Both the position numbers and the translations under genes were made by a program. Under the pieces are notes generated by a model, which ran no database searches, was not told the origin of the DNA, and saw nothing but the letters and a program-made list of their open reading frames with translations. From Candidatus Hydrogenedentota bacterium (GTDB taxonomy: Bacteria; Hydrogenedentota; Hydrogenedentia; Hydrogenedentales; SLHB01), in contig JAKJDA010000157.1 of NCBI GenBank assembly GCA_022706165.1, positions 1 to 6,868 of the forward strand: a stretch of DNA of 6,868 nucleotides, read 5' to 3'. Positions 1-6,868 of this stretch are shown here, piece by piece (positions within the stretch are counted from its first letter, which is position 1; each line of letters opens with the position of its first letter).

Positions 1-598
1 CCCCTTTGGCTTTGGCGACCGTGAAGCCCGCCGCTTCGATATGTCGCCACACCACATCATCCCGGCGCCCAAGCACATCCACGCCTTCCGACAGGTAAGG
101 CGCATACGTTGCCGGGGACTCGTACAAAATCCTTACAAACGTTTCGACGGATTGCGCCTCCACGGCGCACTGCGGCGGCGGAGCAGCTACGGGACGCTTG
201 CCGCCGTTGGAAACCACCAGAATTTTCCCGGCATCCTGAATCAAAAACGCCAATCGCACCGACTCCTCCAACGCGAGCGCGCCCCGGAAACGCTCCAGCG
301 GCGTCCCTGTCTTCAAAAACATGGCCCGCAATTCGGGAAACAGGGGAAATTGACGATCCACGTGATAGTACGTACGGTTGCCCTCGACACGACGATATAA
401 CAGCCCCGCCGTCGTCAGCCGATCAAGTTCGCGCTGGACGGCCCGAAGCGGCAAGGCGGTCGCCGCCTCGACTTGACGCTGGTAATAGGGGCGAACGGGA
501 TCGAGCAGCAACAGACGCAGCACCGCCACACGCGCCTTCGAGGTGAACAGGACGTCGAGAGCCTGATTGAGATTTTTTTGACCAAATAATGTAGTCAT
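1..598 (-). CDS. Winged-helix (ArsR/MNT-associated type) DNA-binding protein, partial
   Basis: This reading frame is open for 199 codons from ATG at 598 down to the left edge, so the C-terminus is missing. Residues about 12-80 look like a winged helix: a helix 'SKARVAVLRLLL', a recognition-helix region 'LPLRAVQRELDRLTTAGLL', then a wing 'RRVEGNRTYYHVD'. The following 'PLFPELRAMFLKTG' linker is typical of proteins that join such a DNA-binding domain to a MNT-type nucleotidyltransferase-like domain. In this protein the expected GS...DxD nucleotidyltransferase signature is absent (residues 115-140 read 'VRLAFLIQDAGKILVVSN'), so the second half is probably a non-catalytic relative. An in-frame stop lies a few codons upstream, so the start cannot be earlier. 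No clear Shine-Dalgarno precedes the ATG. The gene is divergent from glnK across an AT-rich spacer. It is likely a transcription regulator, and its target is unknown. Confidence 0.82.
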   Translation of the reverse strand, partial: MTTLFGQKNLNQALDVLFTSKARVAVLRLLLLDPVRPYYQRQVEAATALPLRAVQRELDRLTTAGLLYRRVEGNRTYYHVDRQFPLFPELRAMFLKTGTPLERFRGALALEESVRLAFLIQDAGKILVVSNGGKRPVAAPPPQCAVEAQSVETFVRILYESPATYAPYLSEGVDVLGRRDDVVWRHIEAAGFTVAKAKG

Positions 599-672
599 AT
601 TACAAAAAATATATTGTCACGAAAACTATTTATCGTTCTATAATTCATTTGATTCCCCTAGCAGGCCATATC

Positions 673-701
673 CTTATACTGCATTGTATACATTTTGTCA
701 A
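673..701 (-). promoter_or_regulatory. Sigma-70-type promoter for the winged-helix gene
   Basis: Read on the minus strand, the -35 is a perfect TTGACA (696-701), followed by a 17-bp spacer and a -10 of TATAAG (673-678, five of six). Transcription would start near 666, giving a leader of roughly 68 bases before the ATG at 598. The spacer contains the 8-bp palindrome TGTATACA (685-692), a possible operator. AT-rich DNA yields such motifs by chance, but the exact -35 and the ideal spacing in front of a divergent gene make this a good candidate. Confidence 0.6.
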
Positions 702-788
702 GATAAATTCCGATATATTTGAATTTATTTTATATCTTGCCATCTCTTGACTTCTATTTATATCTGAATATATCAAAATAAATATGTA

Positions 789-817
789 TTGACTATAAAA
801 TATAGTCTACATATACG
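789..817 (+). promoter_or_regulatory. Candidate rightward sigma-70 promoter overlapping a dyad
   Basis: TTGACT (789-794), a 17-bp spacer and TATACG (812-817) resemble a sigma-70 promoter pointing toward glnK. The inverted repeat GACTATA-AAA-TATAGTC (791-807) overlaps the -35 and spacer, where a repressor would sit. A second TTGACT lies exactly 42 bp upstream (747-752), with TATATC at 769-774. If active, this promoter would give a long leader for glnK-amtB (about 320 bases) independent of sigma-54. The local AT-richness lowers confidence. Confidence 0.35.
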
Positions 818-831
818 GAGCGCTTTTCTTG

Positions 832-1489
<658 letters not shown>

Positions 1490-1558
1490 GGAAGCGGCGG
1501 CGCATCGGCGAAGGAAACATGCAGGCCTGCGGGCCGCAAGCCATAGGAGGATGAAGAC

Positions 1559-2929
1559 GTGTTACGCATAGCAACAGGAACAAGCGGGCGCAGGCTTTTG
1601 GCGGGCGCGGGGATGGCGCTCTCGGCGATAGGGTGGGCGGCCGTGGCGGCGGCGCAGGAGACGGTAGCCGAGGCGCCCCAAATAGACTCGGGCGACACGG
1701 CGTGGATGCTGACGTCGATGGCGTTGGTGTTGTTCATGACGATCCCTGGCCTGGCGCTGTTTTACGGCGGCTTGGTGCGGACGAAGAACGTCCTGTCGGT
1801 GTTGATGCAGTGTTTCGTGATCACGTGTCTGGTGACGGTGCTGTGGGCGATTTACGGGTATTCGATGGCATTCAGCGCCACGGGCATGGAGAAGGGCGTG
1901 TTGAACTGGCATTCCTTCGTCGGCGCGTTCGACAAGGCGTTCTGCCGGGGAATCAGCGTCGACAGCGTCACGGGGACGATTCCCGAGAGCGTCTTCTTCT
2001 GCTTCCAGTTAACGTTTGCGATCATCACGCCGGCGCTGATCATCGGGGCCTTTGCAGAGCGCATGAAATTTTCGGCCATGTTGTGGTTCATGGCGCTGTG
2101 GGTGACGATTGTCTACTTCCCAATCTGCCACATGGTCTGGAGCGGCGACGGCGCCCTGATGTGGGACTGGGGCGCGTTGGACTTCGCGGGAGGCACGGTG
2201 GTGCACATCAACGCGGGCATCGCGGCCTTGGTCTGCGCGCTGATGCTGGGCAAGCGCAAGGGCTTTCCGACTTCGCCGATGATGCCGCACAACCTGACGT
2301 TGACGGTCGTGGGCGCTTCCATGCTATGGGTCGGCTGGTTCGGGTTCAACGCCGGTAGCGCGGTCGCCGCGAATGGGCGCGCGGGCATGGCGATGCTGGT
2401 GACCCAGTTGGCGACGGCGATGGCGGCCTTGGCGTGGATGACCGTTGAATGGATGAAGCATGGCAAGCCGAGCGTTTTGGGCGTCACCACGGGCGCGGTC
2501 GCGGGTCTGGTCGCGATCACCCCGGCTTCCGGGTTCGTCGGCCCCATGGGATCTCTCGCGATTGGCGCGGCGGCAGGCATTATCTGCTTCTTCAGCGCGA
2601 CGACCATGAAGCGCTTCTTCGGCTATGACGATTCGCTGGACGCCTTCGGCGTGCACGGCGTCGGCGGAACGGTCGGCGCGCTGTTGACCGGCGTCTTCGC
2701 GGCGTATTCTCTGGGCGGACAGGGAACGGGCGCGGACAGCGATATCGCCATCCTTCCCCAGCTCGTGGTTCAGATCAAGAGCATTTTGGCGACCTTGGTC
2801 TGGTCAGGCGGGGTTTCCGCCGTGATCCTCTTTATTTTGGACAAGACCCTTGGCCTGCGCGTGAACGACGCGGAGGAAACCGAGGGCTTGGACATCACGC
2901 AGCATGATGAAAAGGGCTACAACTTCTAG
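1559..2929 (+). CDS. amtB: Ammonium transporter Amt/AmtB
   Basis: A 456-residue inner-membrane ammonium channel, normally trimeric with eleven membrane helices per subunit. A signal peptide is visible: 'RR' at 11-12, a hydrophobic core, and likely cleavage after 'AAA' at 30-32, as in E. coli AmtB. Function-defining residues are all kept, with E. coli numbering in brackets: the Phe gate F153 (F107) and F263 (F215), W194 (W148) and S267 (S219) at the ammonium site, D208 (D160), and the pore twin histidines H216 (H168) and H366 (H318). The cytosolic tail 'GLRVNDAEETEGLD...HDEKGYNF' is the conserved region needed for GlnK-controlled gating. The start is GTG at 1559, eight bases after AGGAGG (1545-1550). 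An ATG at 1551 opens only a six-codon frame. It is cotranscribed with glnK, and GlnK likely plugs the channel when nitrogen becomes plentiful. Confidence 0.98.
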   Translation: MLRIATGTSGRRLLAGAGMALSAIGWAAVAAAQETVAEAPQIDSGDTAWMLTSMALVLFMTIPGLALFYGGLVRTKNVLSVLMQCFVITCLVTVLWAIYGYSMAFSATGMEKGVLNWHSFVGAFDKAFCRGISVDSVTGTIPESVFFCFQLTFAIITPALIIGAFAERMKFSAMLWFMALWVTIVYFPICHMVWSGDGALMWDWGALDFAGGTVVHINAGIAALVCALMLGKRKGFPTSPMMPHNLTLTVVGASMLWVGWFGFNAGSAVAANGRAGMAMLVTQLATAMAALAWMTVEWMKHGKPSVLGVTTGAVAGLVAITPASGFVGPMGSLAIGAAAGIICFFSATTMKRFFGYDDSLDAFGVHGVGGTVGALLTGVFAAYSLGGQGTGADSDIAILPQLVVQIKSILATLVWSGGVSAVILFILDKTLGLRVNDAEETEGLDITQHDEKGYNF

Positions 2930-2948
2930 TCCGATCGTATCAACGCTC

Positions 2949-2998
2949 TACGCCGCCCCGGCTTGCGCGCGATGCCGCGTACGCCGGGGCGCGGCGTA
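2949..2998 (+). terminator. GC-rich hairpin after amtB
   Basis: TACGCCGCCCCGGC (2949-2962) pairs with 2983-2998 over fourteen base pairs, with a two-base bulge (2989-2990) and a 20-base loop. It starts 19 bases after the amtB stop. No U-tract follows, so it is either a non-canonical terminator or a 3'-end stabilising structure of the glnK-amtB mRNA. Confidence 0.45.
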
Positions 2999-3023
2999 TG
3001 TGATTGGCGATGCATCGTTGCGC

Positions 3024-3058
3024 TATGATTGGCGTCCTTGGCGAAACGGAATGTTCCG
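3024..3058 (+). promoter_or_regulatory. Possible promoter -10 and operator dyad before the aldo/keto reductase
   Basis: TATGAT (3024-3029) is a good -10 hexamer, but no acceptable -35 lies 16-18 bp upstream. About twelve bases after the implied start site is the dyad CGGAA-TG-TTCCG (3047-3058), placed where a repressor could block transcription. A second dyad ATGCGC/GCGCAT (3061-3066, 3080-3085) follows. The arrangement is suggestive only. Confidence 0.22.
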
Positions 3059-3191
3059 CGATGCGCGATCACGCTCCGGGCGCATGCCGGCCTTGTACGC
3101 CTTACGGGGCGCCGCATTGGATGATTTGAGCCGTGCGCCCACGAGGCTTGGCGTATTTCCGACGCCGTAGTCAACGAGCAGGAGAACGTGC

Positions 3192-4187
3192 ATGCAATAC
3201 CGAAGACTCGGGAGTAGCGATCTCAACGTATCTGTCATCGCCTTTGGGGCGTGGCAATTGGGCGATCCGGCGTATTGGGGCGTCGACGATCGAGCCGATG
3301 CCGCCGCAACGGTTCATGCCGCGCTGGACGGAGGCGTCAATTTTTTCGATACGGCTGAACTGTATGGCCAAGGGCAGTCGGAGGAAGCGTTGGGCGAAAT
3401 TCTCGGCGCAAAACGCAAGGATGTCTGCATCGCCAGCAAGGTTTCGCCGGACCATTGCGCGCCCAGTGAACTGCGCGCGGCGTGCGAAAACAGCCTCCGA
3501 CGTTTGGGAACGGATTTCCTCGATCTCTATCAGGTGCACTGGCCTTTTCGACACGTTCCGTTCGACGACGCCTGCGCCGAATTGCTGCGACTCCGCGACG
3601 AAGGCAAAATCCGCTGGATCGGCGTTTCGAACTTCGGCCCTACCGATCTGCGGGCGTGGCTCTCGGCCGGTCCGTGCGTCTCGAACCAATTGGGCTACAG
3701 CATTCTTTTTCGCGCCATCGAGTATGAGACGCTTCCCCTATGCCGGGATTGCGACATCGGCGTCATGGCGTACATGCCCCTTATGCAGGGTTTGCTTTCC
3801 GGACGTTGGACCAGCGCTGATGACGTGCCCCAAAATCGCCGGCGCACCCGGCATTTTGCGGGAAGTCGGCCCGGCGTCCGTCACGGCGGCCCGGGCTGCG
3901 AAAAACGCACCTTCGACGCCATCGCGCAACTCAAAGACGTCGCCCAGGAATGGGAGATGTCCTTGTCCGCCATGGCGATCGCGTGGACGCTGGCCCGACC
4001 GGGCATCGCGACGGCGGCGCTTGGCGCGCGCAAGCCGGAGCAACTTCTGGAAAATTTGAGGGGGGCCGACCTCTCCCTCACGTCGTCCATGCTGGAACGG
4101 ATCGACGCCATAAGCGATCCCCTGAAACAAGAACTCGGCCCCAACCCCGACCTGTGGCTTTCGGGAAGCGACGCCCGGATTCGCTGA
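3192..4187 (+). CDS. Aldo/keto reductase
   Basis: A 331-residue cytosolic TIM-barrel oxidoreductase of the aldo/keto reductase superfamily, which reduces aldehydes or ketones with NAD(P)H. The catalytic tetrad is complete: D53, Y58 ('FFDTAELYG'), K83 ('IASKVS') and H116 ('YQVHWP'). Other family signatures are 'LRRLGTDFLDLYQVHWP', 'GKIRWIGVSNFG' and the late cofactor loop 'ALGARKPEQLLENL' (277-290), whose Arg, Gln and Asn usually bind the adenosine phosphate of NADP(H). Length is normal, with a distinctive tail 'LGPNPDLWLSG'. The start is ATG at 3192, seven bases after AGGAG (3180-3184). It stands alone between gaps of 262 and 202 bases and is probably its own transcription unit. Substrate cannot be told from sequence, since the family covers sugars, diketones, potassium-channel-like subunits and many others. 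Confidence 0.94.
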   Translation: MQYRRLGSSDLNVSVIAFGAWQLGDPAYWGVDDRADAAATVHAALDGGVNFFDTAELYGQGQSEEALGEILGAKRKDVCIASKVSPDHCAPSELRAACENSLRRLGTDFLDLYQVHWPFRHVPFDDACAELLRLRDEGKIRWIGVSNFGPTDLRAWLSAGPCVSNQLGYSILFRAIEYETLPLCRDCDIGVMAYMPLMQGLLSGRWTSADDVPQNRRRTRHFAGSRPGVRHGGPGCEKRTFDAIAQLKDVAQEWEMSLSAMAIAWTLARPGIATAALGARKPEQLLENLRGADLSLTSSMLERIDAISDPLKQELGPNPDLWLSGSDARIR

Positions 4188-4228
4188 CCCTGCGCTTGCG
4201 CAAGGGAAAAGGCGCGCCTGGGTCGCGG

Positions 4229-4252
4229 CCGGGATCGTCGAGACGACTCCGG
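4229..4252 (+). terminator. Hairpin after the aldo/keto reductase
   Basis: CCGGGATCGT (4229-4238) pairs with ACGACTCCGG (4243-4252) around a CGAG tetraloop. There are eight standard pairs, one G-U and one mismatch. It lies about 40 bases after the stop codon, and no U-tract follows. It may end the upstream transcript. Confidence 0.33.
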
Positions 4253-4319
4253 GAGGCGCCCCATTCCCGGCGCGCGCCCGTGGGAACGAGACGCAAACGG
4301 TCGGCGGGCAATGGGTTTG

Positions 4320-4349
4320 TTGACTCGGAGGAGCGCTTTCGGGCATGAT
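4320..4349 (+). promoter_or_regulatory. Candidate sigma-70 promoter for the dehydrogenase gene
   Basis: TTGACT (4320-4325, five of six), an 18-bp spacer and CATGAT (4344-4349, four of six) lie just ahead of the dehydrogenase gene. Transcription would begin near 4356, with a leader of about 34 bases. The motif sits in otherwise GC-rich sequence, which makes chance less likely, but the -10 is weak. Confidence 0.35.
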
Positions 4350-4389
4350 TCAAGCGTTTCTCGCAACCCCCAATTGAAGGAGAAGAGCC

Positions 4390-5445
4390 GTGTATAAGCT
4401 TGCCGTGGTTCCCGGTGATGGTATTGGCGCGGAAGTGACGAATGAGGCCTTGAAGGTTTCGCGCGCGGTCGCGGACGTGGAAGGGTTCACGTTCGAGACT
4501 CAGGAATACGATTTCGGCGGAGAACGCTACAAGCGGACCGGCGAGACGCTTCCGGATTCGGCCATCGAGGAATTCAAGAAATTCAGCGCCATCTATCTCG
4601 GCGCCATTGGTCACCCCGACGTGAAGACGGGCGTGTTGGAGAAGGGCATTCTCCTCAAAATCCGCTTCTCGTTGGATCAATACATCAACCTGCGCCCGGT
4701 CAAGCTCTATCCCGGCGTGTGGACTCCCATCAAAGACAAGGGGCCGGAAGACATCGACTTTATCGTCGTGCGCGAGAACACGGAAAGCTTGTACGTCGGC
4801 ATCGGCGGCAACTTCAAATACGGCACGCCGGACGAAGTCGCGCTGCAGGAAATGGTCTGCACGCGCAAGGGCGTCGAACGTTGCGTTCGCTATGCCTATG
4901 AACTCACCCAAAAGCGCAACCGCCGGAAACAACTTCATCTCTGCGACAAATCGAATGTCCTCACCTACGGGCACGATCTGTGGCAGCGCGTGTTCAAGGA
5001 AGTCGGCAAAGAGTATCCCGATGTGAAACAAGAACACGCCCACGTCGACGCGATTTGCATGTGGTTCGTGAAGAACCCGGAGTGGTTCGATGTCATCGTG
5101 ACGGACAACATGTTCGGCGACATCATCACCGACCTGGGCGCGATGATCCAGGGCGGTCTGGGCGTCGCCGCCGGCGCGAACATCAACCCCGAAGGCGTGT
5201 CGATGTTCGAGCCGATTCACGGGTCCGCGCCAAAGTACGCCGGCAAAAACGTCATCAATCCCATCGCGGCCATCGCGTCCGCTGGCTTGATGTGGGAAAC
5301 CCTGGGCCAGCCGAAAGCGGCGGCGCGCATCGAGAACGCCATTGCGAAGGCATTGGGCGAAGGCCATATCAAAACCCTCAGCGCGGGCGGCGACAAGTCG
5401 ACCACCGAAATCGGCGATCTGATCGCGAAGTTCGCCAGCGCCTAG
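4390..5445 (+). CDS. leuB: Isocitrate/isopropylmalate dehydrogenase family protein (LeuB-like)
   Basis: A 351-residue beta-hydroxyacid oxidative decarboxylase, probably a cytosolic homodimer. Active-site residues can be mapped: R92, R102 ('NLRPVK'), R128 ('VVREN'), Y135, K187 ('CDKSNVL'), D220, D244 and D248. The family signature '[17 protein letters not shown]' is at 240-256. The pocket positions that are Ser and Asn in isocitrate dehydrogenase (S113, N115 of E. coli) are G86 and L88 here, which favours an isopropylmalate-like alkyl substrate. The cofactor loop reads '[15 protein letters not shown]'. Lys282-Tyr283 match the NADP-selecting Lys-Tyr of E. coli isocitrate dehydrogenase, not the Asp-Ile of classical NAD-dependent LeuB. 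The GTG start at 4390 follows AAGGAG (4377-4382) by seven bases. No leuA, leuC or leuD is adjacent, so a role in leucine synthesis is plausible but not proven. Homoisocitrate, tartrate/malate or isocitrate activity remain alternatives. Confidence 0.88.
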   Translation: MYKLAVVPGDGIGAEVTNEALKVSRAVADVEGFTFETQEYDFGGERYKRTGETLPDSAIEEFKKFSAIYLGAIGHPDVKTGVLEKGILLKIRFSLDQYINLRPVKLYPGVWTPIKDKGPEDIDFIVVRENTESLYVGIGGNFKYGTPDEVALQEMVCTRKGVERCVRYAYELTQKRNRRKQLHLCDKSNVLTYGHDLWQRVFKEVGKEYPDVKQEHAHVDAICMWFVKNPEWFDVIVTDNMFGDIITDLGAMIQGGLGVAAGANINPEGVSMFEPIHGSAPKYAGKNVINPIAAIASAGLMWETLGQPKAAARIENAIAKALGEGHIKTLSAGGDKSTTEIGDLIAKFASA

Positions 5446-5456
5446 CGCAGACCTTT

Positions 5457-5479
5457 CTTGCCGCGTTCAACACGGCAAG
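5457..5479 (+). terminator. Hairpin after the LeuB-like gene
   Basis: CTTGCCG (5457-5463) pairs perfectly with CGGCAAG (5473-5479) around a nine-base loop, eleven bases after the stop codon. Flanking CTTT/AAAG (5453-5456, 5482-5485) could extend it past an internal loop. No U-run follows. It may be a weak terminator or an attenuating structure before purH. Confidence 0.42.
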
Positions 5480-5539
5480 GCAAAGATGCGTGGCGCGTTT
5501 GTTCTTTCGTGATGGGTCAATGCGGGAGGGACGATCGTC

Positions 5540-6658
5540 GTGGCCGAAAAAGACCTTAAACAGATGTACCGCACGCGCACGGTGGGCGATTTTCCCGCCT
5601 CGATCGCGATCATGGGGCGTGAGTACGCCAAGATCGAAGACCTGCGCTACGGCACCAATCCACATCAGCCCGCCGCGTTTTATCGGCCCGCGGACGGCAA
5701 GGGGCTCGTGCTCGGCGCATACGAGTTGCTGAAAACCGGCAAGAGCGGCCTGTCGCAGACCAACATCGAAGACATGCACCACGCGGTCGGCATTCTGAAA
5801 TATATGCCGCGGGCGGCGTGCGCGGTGATGAAGCACTGCAATCCTTCCGGCGTCGCCATCGAAACGGACGGACGATCGCTCAAGGACGTCTACCTGCGGG
5901 CGCGCGACGCCGATGCCCAGGCGGCCTTCGGCAGCGTGGTCGTGTTCAACCGCGCGGTGGACGCTACGACCGCCGAGGCGATCATGGAGACGATTGTCGA
6001 AGGCGTCGCCGCGCCGGGGTTCGCGCCGGATGCGTTGGAGGTCTTCAACGATTTTGACCGCTTCAAGCGCAACAAGGAAATCCGCATTATGAAGCTGCCG
6101 GATTTCGCGCGGTTGCCCAAGTATATCGACGAAGGAACGGACGTGCTGGAGATGAAATTCTTCGACGACGGCAGCGTCGTACTGGCCACGCCGTACTTGT
6201 CGCGCGTGAAGAGCGCGGCGGACCTCGTGCCCGCGTACAACGAACATGCGAAGAAGGGCCGTATCGACATTGCGCGGCAACCGACCGCGCGCGAGTTGGA
6301 TGATCTCCTTTTCGCGTGGTACGTCAACATCCACGTCCGCTCAAACGGGTGCGTCATCGCGCGCAACGGACAGACCCTCGCGGTCGGCACTGGGGAACAG
6401 GACCGCGTCGGCGCGATTCAACAGGCCGTCGCGAAGGCCGCCGCGAAGTACAAAGGCGACGAAACGCTCGAAGGCGCGGTGATGTCGTCGGACGGTTTCT
6501 TCCCGTTCCGCGACGCCGTCGATGCGGCGGTGAAGGCGGGCATTACGGCGATCGTCCAGCCCGGCGGCAGCGTCAACGACTACGACGCGATTGTCGCATG
6601 CAACGAAGCCGACGCCACCATGGTTTTCTCCCTGGAACGCTGTTTTTCGCACCACTGA
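5540..6658 (+). CDS. purH: Stand-alone AICAR formyltransferase (PurH C-terminal domain)
   Basis: A 372-residue enzyme that transfers the formyl group of 10-formyl-tetrahydrofolate to AICAR, giving FAICAR, the next-to-last step of IMP synthesis in the cytosol. Family motifs in order: 'DLRYGTNPHQPAAFY' (34-48), the catalytic 'VMKHCNPSGVA' with Lys98-His99, 'AFGSVVVFNRAVD' (129-141), 'HVRSNGCVIARNGQTLAVGTGEQDRV' (split here as 265-290), 'SDGFFPFRDAVD' (317-328), 'IVQPGGSVND' (338-347) and a C-terminal 'MVFSLERCFSHH'. Canonical PurH is about 520 residues and begins with an IMP cyclohydrolase domain of about 200 residues. That domain is absent, and the 94-bp gap upstream cannot encode it. The GTG start at 5540 follows GGAGG (5525-5529) by ten bases. 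The cell must close the ring with a separate cyclohydrolase. The name purV has been used for this single-domain form, though I am less sure how widely. Confidence 0.93.
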   Translation: MAEKDLKQMYRTRTVGDFPASIAIMGREYAKIEDLRYGTNPHQPAAFYRPADGKGLVLGAYELLKTGKSGLSQTNIEDMHHAVGILKYMPRAACAVMKHCNPSGVAIETDGRSLKDVYLRARDADAQAAFGSVVVFNRAVDATTAEAIMETIVEGVAAPGFAPDALEVFNDFDRFKRNKEIRIMKLPDFARLPKYIDEGTDVLEMKFFDDGSVVLATPYLSRVKSAADLVPAYNEHAKKGRIDIARQPTARELDDLLFAWYVNIHVRSNGCVIARNGQTLAVGTGEQDRVGAIQQAVAKAAAKYKGDETLEGAVMSSDGFFPFRDAVDAAVKAGITAIVQPGGSVNDYDAIVACNEADATMVFSLERCFSHH

Positions 6659-6702
6659 ATTTCAACGGCATCGCACTGGGGCCGTCGCCCGGAAAGGCCG
6701 AC

Positions 6703-6868
6703 ATGGCGCGGACCGTTCTTATCACCGGAAGTTCGACGGGGATCGGACGCGAGACGGCGCTGTTGTTCCAACGCTTGGGCTGGAATGTCGCGGCCACGAT
6801 GCGCCATCCCGATCAGGAGCGGGAACTCACGCGGCTCCAGCGCACGATCTGCCCTCGCCTCGATGTGA
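6703..6868 (+). CDS. Short-chain dehydrogenase/reductase (SDR), N-terminal fragment
   Basis: The first 55 codons of a Rossmann-fold oxidoreductase run off the right edge with no stop in frame. The cofactor motif TGxxxGxG is exact: 'LITGSSTGIGRETA' with Thr8, Gly9, Gly13 and Gly15. The second strand ends 'AATMRHPDQ', and the Arg there suggests NADP(H) rather than NAD(H). The last residues 'RLDV' begin the family's usual 'LDVTD' adenine-binding motif. The ATG at 6703 follows GGAAAGG (6691-6697) by five bases, and the gene begins 44 bases after the purH stop, so it could be cotranscribed. The substrate is unknown because the catalytic part lies outside the window. Confidence 0.87.
   Translation, partial: MARTVLITGSSTGIGRETALLFQRLGWNVAATMRHPDQERELTRLQRTICPRLDV

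Noticed and set aside
41..546. Two plus-strand open frames over the winged-helix gene
   Set aside because: Their products are Arg/Pro-rich and lack motifs, while the minus frame across the same DNA encodes a clear winged helix.
1521..1530. Palindrome GCAGGCCTGC between glnK and amtB
   Set aside because: It is short, in GC-rich sequence, and has no loop or U-run. It is not enough to call an internal terminator or operator.
4191..4202. TGCGC-TT-GCGCA dyad after the aldo/keto reductase
   Set aside because: A two-base loop cannot form a stable RNA hairpin, and the word is likely by chance at this GC content.
4078..5367. Long minus-strand open frame (429 codons) opposite the LeuB-like gene
   Set aside because: It is a shadow of a well-supported gene in GC-rich DNA, has no family motifs, and runs across the intergenic gap into the LeuB-like gene.
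5378..6334. Minus-strand open frame of 318 codons opposite purH
   Set aside because: It mirrors the third-position GC bias of purH, its protein is Arg/His-rich, and it has no recognisable domain.

Overview
This 6.9-kb window comes from a GC-rich bacterial chromosome. It holds six protein genes, two of them cut by the window edges. GTG starts are common (four of the six genes), most starts have a strong Shine-Dalgarno, and the purine formyltransferase is a single-domain protein. Those traits suggest an uncultured lineage outside the classic Proteobacteria, perhaps near Planctomycetes, Hydrogenedentes or Sumerlaeota. That placement is a weak inference. No rRNA, tRNA, CRISPR array, insertion sequence or prophage gene is visible.

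Left part (1-1147): a winged-helix DNA-binding protein runs leftward off the edge. It is followed by a 549-bp intergenic region whose first 300 bp are very AT-rich against GC-rich genes. This region holds a near-consensus leftward sigma-70 promoter and a possible rightward sigma-70 promoter overlapping a dyad. It also has a 10-bp repeat spaced exactly 30 bp, a 14-bp perfect palindrome, and a near-perfect sigma-54 promoter about 100 bp before glnK.

Nitrogen block (1148-2929): glnK (PII signal protein) and amtB (ammonium channel) form the classic operon. The sigma-54 promoter and the upstream palindrome imply activation by an NtrC-type enhancer-binding protein when nitrogen is scarce. GlnK keeps the uridylylatable Tyr51, and AmtB keeps its twin-His pore and the C-terminal tail that GlnK docks to.

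Right part (2930-6868): four metabolic genes lie on the same strand. They encode an aldo/keto reductase, an isopropylmalate/isocitrate dehydrogenase-family enzyme with an NADP-type cofactor motif, a stand-alone AICAR formyltransferase (the second half of PurH only), and the start of a short-chain dehydrogenase. Gaps of 44 to about 260 bp separate them. GC-rich hairpins without U-tracts follow amtB, the reductase and the dehydrogenase. No shared pathway ties these four together.

I see no convincing wholly new system. The best leads are the control region before glnK, the cofactor motif of the dehydrogenase, the split purine enzyme, and the degenerate C-terminal half of the winged-helix protein.
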